Part shown: positions 6,217 through 8,834 of the stretch, one piece after another
How positions within the stretch are numbered: the stretch's first letter is position 1
Layout of the letters: the number at the start of each line of letters is the position of its first letter
Assembly (NCBI GenBank): GCA_021413595.1
Contig: JAIOQD010000122.1
Location: 1-8,834 of the forward strand
Source: Bacteroidota bacterium
Lineage (GTDB): Bacteria > Bacteroidota > Bacteroidia > 2-12-FULL-35-15
Length of the DNA stretch: 8,834 nt
Direction of reading: 5' to 3'
Notes under the pieces: model-generated
The model's database searches: none
What the model was told of the DNA's origin: nothing
What the model saw: the letters and a program-made list of their open reading frames with translations, nothing else
Translations under genes and position numbers: made by a program

Positions 6217-6448
6217 TGTACGCAGCAATGGTGAATATTCAGGTGGACATATAAAAGGATCAATCAATATTCCTGTGGATCAACTGAGTAAAAACTTATC
6301 CAAACTGAAAGACAAAAACAAACCAATCATTACAGTTTGCGCATCAGGCATGCGAAGTGCATCGGCAAAAAGCATTTTAAAATCAAATGGATATACACAG
6401 GTTCACAATGGTGGAGGCTGGGGTAGTCTACAAAATAAAATAAAATGA
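6176..6448 (+). pseudogene. Second rhodanese, 5'-truncated or frameshifted relic
   Basis: In a frame one base forward of the preceding gene, an open stretch encodes a good rhodanese: KKQGAVILDVRSNGEYSGG, then GSINIPVDQL, active loop CASGMRSA with its Cys, and a C-terminal NGGGWGSLQNKIK. The frame opens after a stop at 6173-6175 and contains no ATG, GTG or TTG before the domain, so it has no plausible start. The break falls at an A6 run (6191-6196). Either one base was gained (or two lost) in a two-domain rhodanese, or a deletion fused two neighbouring rhodanese genes and removed the start (about 25 residues) of the second. The stop TGA (6446-6448) overlaps the ATG of the next gene (6445), a normal operon junction, showing that this was a real gene. 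The absence of further stops suggests that the break is recent, or is a sequencing error. Confidence 0.7.
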
Positions 6449-6696
6449 TAAAGCAAATGCTTTTTACCGGCTGGAATTTTATGCGCTGGCTTCGTTTGGG
6501 ATTGGGAATTTTTATAGCTATCCAAGCCATTCAAAATCATGATACTCTTTCAGGTTTTATATCGGCATTTTTTCTGTTTCAAGCTGTAACGAACACAGGC
6601 TGCTGCTCTAGCGGTGGCTGTTCTGTGCCGTCTTCAAAAAAAAACTTTAACAAAATTGAAGATGTAAAATTTGAAAAAATAAAAACAAAAGTATAA
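6445..6696 (+). CDS. Small Cys-rich membrane protein of the rhodanese operon
   Basis: This is an 83-residue protein. Two hydrophobic segments (about 14-30 and 35-50) are followed by a cysteine cluster, GCCSSGGC (residues 52-59: C53, C54, C59), and a Lys-rich polar tail. The FMRWLRLGLGIFIAIQAI start resembles the N-terminal helix of DUF2892/YgaP-like proteins, and similar small proteins occur beside rhodaneses in Bacteroidota (recall). The specific function is unknown; sulfur relay at the membrane is a guess from the cysteines and the setting. Its ATG overlaps the stop of the broken rhodanese frame in ATGA, so translation was once coupled to that gene. With the upstream frame broken, ribosomes now leave at 6216, some 230 bases earlier, so its expression may be reduced or depend on independent initiation. 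Confidence 0.7.
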   Translation: MIKQMLFTGWNFMRWLRLGLGIFIAIQAIQNHDTLSGFISAFFLFQAVTNTGCCSSGGCSVPSSKKNFNKIEDVKFEKIKTKV

Positions 6697-6720
6697 ATAG
6701 TAATAATAAAACATATAAAA

Positions 6721-6857
6721 ATGGCAACGACATTCTCAGAAATAATAAAAAGACTCTTATTCTATTCAAAAAAGGAGAAATAAAATGGAGACAATCGGGT
6801 GTAGTGCAAGCAGAAGAATTAAAAAAAATCATTCAATCCTTTTCAAACATTGCTTAA
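6721..6857 (+). pseudogene. Thioredoxin gene with internal deletion
   Basis: ATG 6721 opens with MATTFSEIIK, the start of a Bacteroidota thioredoxin, but the frame ends at TAA 6781-6783 after 20 codons. Another frame from 6753 to the stop at 6855-6857 reads TLILFKKGEIKWRQSGVV and then QAEELKKIIQSFSNIA, which is the C-terminal end of thioredoxin from the strand after the cis-proline onward. About 55-60 codons between the two parts are gone, including the whole WCGPC active site and the cis-proline, and the two remnants are out of frame. The product cannot be a redox protein. Its position, 24 bases after the membrane protein gene and overlapping the next start, shows it was a regular operon member. 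Family assignment is by recognisable ends only. Confidence 0.7.
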
Positions 6858-7230
6858 AGCTATTTTATATTCTACCTTGTGGAATAAATGTCCTCAATGT
6901 CATCAAACAAATGTGTTTGAGACAAACAATGCATATAATTTAAAACGGTTTGATAAAATGAATGTTTCATGCGCCTGTTGTGGAATAACCTATGAAAAAG
7001 AGCCCGGATTTTATCAAGGTGCAATGTATGTTAGTTATGCCTTAATGGTTGGTTGGTTTGTTATTACATGGGCTGCTGACTCATTCGTATTTAAATCGGA
7101 AACATGGCAGTATTTAACTTTTGTAATAAGTACAATCATTGTATTTATGCCGCTCACATTTCGTATTTCTCGTTTACTTTGGTTGAACTTTTTTATTAAG
7201 TATGATAAAAACAAAACTAACTGCAAATAA
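6850..7230 (+). CDS. DUF983 family membrane protein with zinc-ribbon-like N-terminus
   Basis: This is a 126-residue protein. Two Cys pairs, CPQC (14-17) and CACC (41-44), look like a zinc ribbon. The family signature EKEPGFYQGAMYVSYA (49-64) leads into two transmembrane segments (about 58-77 and 86-106), followed by a basic tail. The function of DUF983 is unknown. The start is TTG at 6850. No ATG lies in frame upstream (a stop is at 6820), and the first internal ATG (6958) would remove the first Cys pair, while MLKAI fits the usual family start. The TTG overlaps the last eight bases of the thioredoxin relic, so it was once translationally coupled to a functional thioredoxin gene. A rare start plus a lost coupling partner may mean low expression now. 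Confidence 0.8.
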   Translation: MLKAILYSTLWNKCPQCHQTNVFETNNAYNLKRFDKMNVSCACCGITYEKEPGFYQGAMYVSYALMVGWFVITWAADSFVFKSETWQYLTFVISTIIVFMPLTFRISRLLWLNFFIKYDKNKTNCK

Positions 7231-7254
7231 CAATTACCAAAACAATATAACACT

Positions 7255-7971
7255 ATGAAACTATTTTATTTTTTACTTATTGCATCGGCAACTCTATTTA
7301 ACAGTTGCTCAACCGGACAATCGGATAATACCAAAACAAATCTATCGGCAATTGAGTTTGCAGAAAAAATAAAAGAATTGCCTTCTGCACCTATACTCGA
7401 TGTTAGAACTCCAGAAGAATTTGCAAAAGGACATTTGCAAAATGCAACAAATATCGACTGGAACGGAAACAATTTCGACAATCAAATTGCGGCTCTTGAC
7501 AAATCAAAACCTGTTTTTGTTTACTGTTTAAGCGGTGGAAGAAGTTCCTCAGCTGCAAAAAAAATACGTTCGGATGGTTTTAAGGAAGTGTATGAACTAC
7601 AAGGTGGGATTATGAAATGGAGAGGAGCAAATCTCCCTGAAACCACTGAAAAGAATAACACTTCATCCGGCATGAACAAACAACAATTTGAGGAGCTATC
7701 CAAATCTTACAAAACAGTTCTGATAGATTTTTATGCGGATTGGTGTGGACCTTGCAAAAAAATGAAACCTTATTTGGATGAAATCTCAAACGATATGTCA
7801 GCAACAGTTAAAGTAATCCGCATCAATGCGGATGAAAATCCGGAGCTATGCAAAGAATTAAAAATTGATGCGCTGCCCACTTTACAACTCTATAAAAATG
7901 GAATTATAACATGGGGAAACATTGGTTACATTGAAAAGGCAGAAGTTGTGAGCCAAATAAACAAACCCTAA
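7255..7971 (+). CDS. Rhodanese-thioredoxin fusion lipoprotein
   Basis: This is a 238-residue protein. A lipoprotein signal peptide, MKLFYFLLIASATLFNSC, puts the lipidated Cys at position 18, so the mature protein is anchored on the periplasmic side. A rhodanese domain covers about 31-126 (APILDVRTPEEFAKGH, active loop CLSGGRSSS with C91). A thioredoxin domain covers about 140-236 (VLIDFYADWCGPCKKMKPYL with C164/C167, and cis-proline loop ALPTLQLY). The two active sites in one chain suggest that persulfide formed on C91 is released or reduced by the CxxC of the thioredoxin half, or that sulfur compounds in the periplasm are processed and the electrons are supplied by a DsbD-like partner not seen here. 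It lies 24 bases after DUF983 and is the last gene of the sulfur block. It retains the thioredoxin activity lost in the cytosolic gene upstream, but in another compartment. Confidence 0.9.
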   Translation: MKLFYFLLIASATLFNSCSTGQSDNTKTNLSAIEFAEKIKELPSAPILDVRTPEEFAKGHLQNATNIDWNGNNFDNQIAALDKSKPVFVYCLSGGRSSSAAKKIRSDGFKEVYELQGGIMKWRGANLPETTEKNNTSSGMNKQQFEELSKSYKTVLIDFYADWCGPCKKMKPYLDEISNDMSATVKVIRINADENPELCKELKIDALPTLQLYKNGIITWGNIGYIEKAEVVSQINKP

Positions 7972-8029
7972 AGCAATCTAATACCAAGCAAACCTAAATG
8001 AAGTTTTTCTGTTCACTCCTGATATTAAT

Positions 8030-8834
8030 TTAATTTTTTGACAATAAAAAATTTTTCAATTCTTTAAATTCCGGTTTTATAATCTTGCTTTCTTTTTTTA
8101 ACTTAAAAAGATGTTCTACTGAAGTAGGCATCTCTATTGTTTCTTTGATAATGCTTTGTACTACATCATCAAACTTAACGGGATGTGCTGTTTCAAGAAT
8201 GAACCCCTTTTGATGAGGATGTTGTTCTAAATAACCTTGAAGTCCTTTATAAGCAACAGCCCCATGAGGCTCTAAAAGATAATTATACTTTTTATAAACC
8301 TCCAAAATCACTTCTGCACTCTCAGTATCACCAACACAACAATTGCTGACCATCTCTTTTACATGCTTGTGATTGTGATCAAACAATTCTAATAAACGAA
8401 CAAAGTTGCTGGGATTACCCACATCCATTGCATTAGAAATAGTAGCTATGGCAGTTTTCGGAATAAACGTTTTATTGATGATATAATTAGAAAACACATC
8501 ATTACTATTGCATGCTGCAATAAAATGTTTGATAGGTGCACCTGAAAAAGATGCAAGTAATCCGGCACAAATATTTCCAAAATTACCACTTGGAACGCTC
8601 ACTACCGGAGGCAATTCATGAGGCCATTGCTGCAACGCATAAAAATAATAAAACTGTTGTGGCAGCCAACGTGCTACATTTATTGAATTAGCAGAAGTAA
8701 GCGAAAGGTGTTTGTTCAGCGGTTCATCCGAAAAGGCTTGCTTTACCATACTTTGGCAATCATCAAAGGTTCCTTGGACTTCCAGTGCTGTAATGTTCTT
8801 TCCAAGCGTTGTAAGTTGCAACTCCTGTATCTTA
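8030..8834 (-). CDS. thrC: Threonine synthase, C-terminal part (5' end beyond window)
   Basis: The minus-strand frame stays open to the window edge, so the start lies outside and an internal TTG near 8821 is not the true start. About 268 codons are present of the roughly 430 usual for the family. The enzyme converts O-phosphohomoserine to threonine with pyridoxal phosphate in the cytosol. Diagnostic segments are the conserved block NSINVARWLPQQFYYFYALQ, the phosphate-binding loop SVPSGNFGNICAGLLA, SNAMDVGNPSN, and the C-terminal EPHGAVAYKGL and ETAHPVKF. The PLP lysine is in the missing N-terminal part. The gene converges on the sulfur block with a 58-base gap in which I see no convincing terminator hairpin. 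It has no evident functional tie to the sulfur genes. Confidence 0.92.
   Translation of the reverse strand, partial: KIQELQLTTLGKNITALEVQGTFDDCQSMVKQAFSDEPLNKHLSLTSANSINVARWLPQQFYYFYALQQWPHELPPVVSVPSGNFGNICAGLLASFSGAPIKHFIAACNSNDVFSNYIINKTFIPKTAIATISNAMDVGNPSNFVRLLELFDHNHKHVKEMVSNCCVGDTESAEVILEVYKKYNYLLEPHGAVAYKGLQGYLEQHPHQKGFILETAHPVKFDDVVQSIIKETIEMPTSVEHLFKLKKESKIIKPEFKELKNFLLSKN

Noticed and set aside
6742..6755. Programmed -1 frameshift joining the two thioredoxin pieces
   Set aside because: The zero-frame codons ATA AAA AGA do not form a proper slippery heptamer, and the joined product would still lack the entire catalytic region.
7972..8029. Bidirectional terminator between the lipoprotein gene and threonine synthase
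   Set aside because: T- and A-rich stretches are present, but I found no stem of convincing length in the 58-base gap.
1..8834. CRISPR array, tRNA or rRNA gene, transposase, phage or toxin-antitoxin genes
   Set aside because: I saw no regularly spaced repeats, no tRNA cloverleaf or rRNA motif, and no coding frame with such features.

Overview
The window looks like a chromosomal segment of a Bacteroidota bacterium. Four things point there: a C-terminal type IX secretion sorting domain on the first gene, several promoters with the Bacteroidota -7 element TAnnTTTG, A-rich leaders without strong Shine-Dalgarno sequences, and a gene set typical of that phylum (DUF6132, DUF983, half-size TauE/SafE, rhodanese-thioredoxin lipoprotein). 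DNA composition is AT-rich throughout. I cannot name genus or species.

Layout. Bases 1-1437 hold the 3' end of a large secreted, cell-surface protein. Bases 1438-1919 are non-coding and contain a probable terminator hairpin, a composite nested inverted repeat and a promoter. A membrane-anchored SPFH/band 7 protein (1920-2858) and a Crp/Fnr-family regulator (2884-3504) follow. From 3581 to 7971 runs a block of sulfur-handling genes, all on the + strand: a YgaP-like DUF2892 membrane protein, a half-size TauE/SafE transporter, a persulfide dioxygenase fused to two rhodanese domains (CstB-like), a DUF6132 membrane protein, a free rhodanese, a broken second rhodanese, a small Cys-rich membrane protein, a gutted thioredoxin gene, a DUF983 protein, and a lipoprotein carrying a rhodanese plus a thioredoxin domain. 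On the opposite strand, converging on this block, is the C-terminal part of threonine synthase, cut by the window end.

How the genes may work together. The cytosolic persulfide dioxygenase-rhodanese would oxidise persulfide to sulfite and make or use thiosulfate. The rhodaneses and the cysteine-bearing membrane proteins would carry sulfane sulfur. TauE/SafE would export a sulfur anion. The lipoprotein would do persulfide transfer and reduction outside the inner membrane. Two near-identical Crp-type sites lie at exactly the same distance upstream of two -7 elements, one before the DUF2892-TauE pair and one before the dioxygenase. This suggests that the adjacent Crp/Fnr protein activates both transcripts. 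A third promoter precedes the free rhodanese and has a different palindrome at the corresponding position.

The most notable features are this twin promoter architecture and the two decaying genes inside an otherwise intact operon: a rhodanese that lost its start and frame, and a cytosolic thioredoxin that lost its whole catalytic centre. Functions are inferred from motifs read by eye. No database search was possible.
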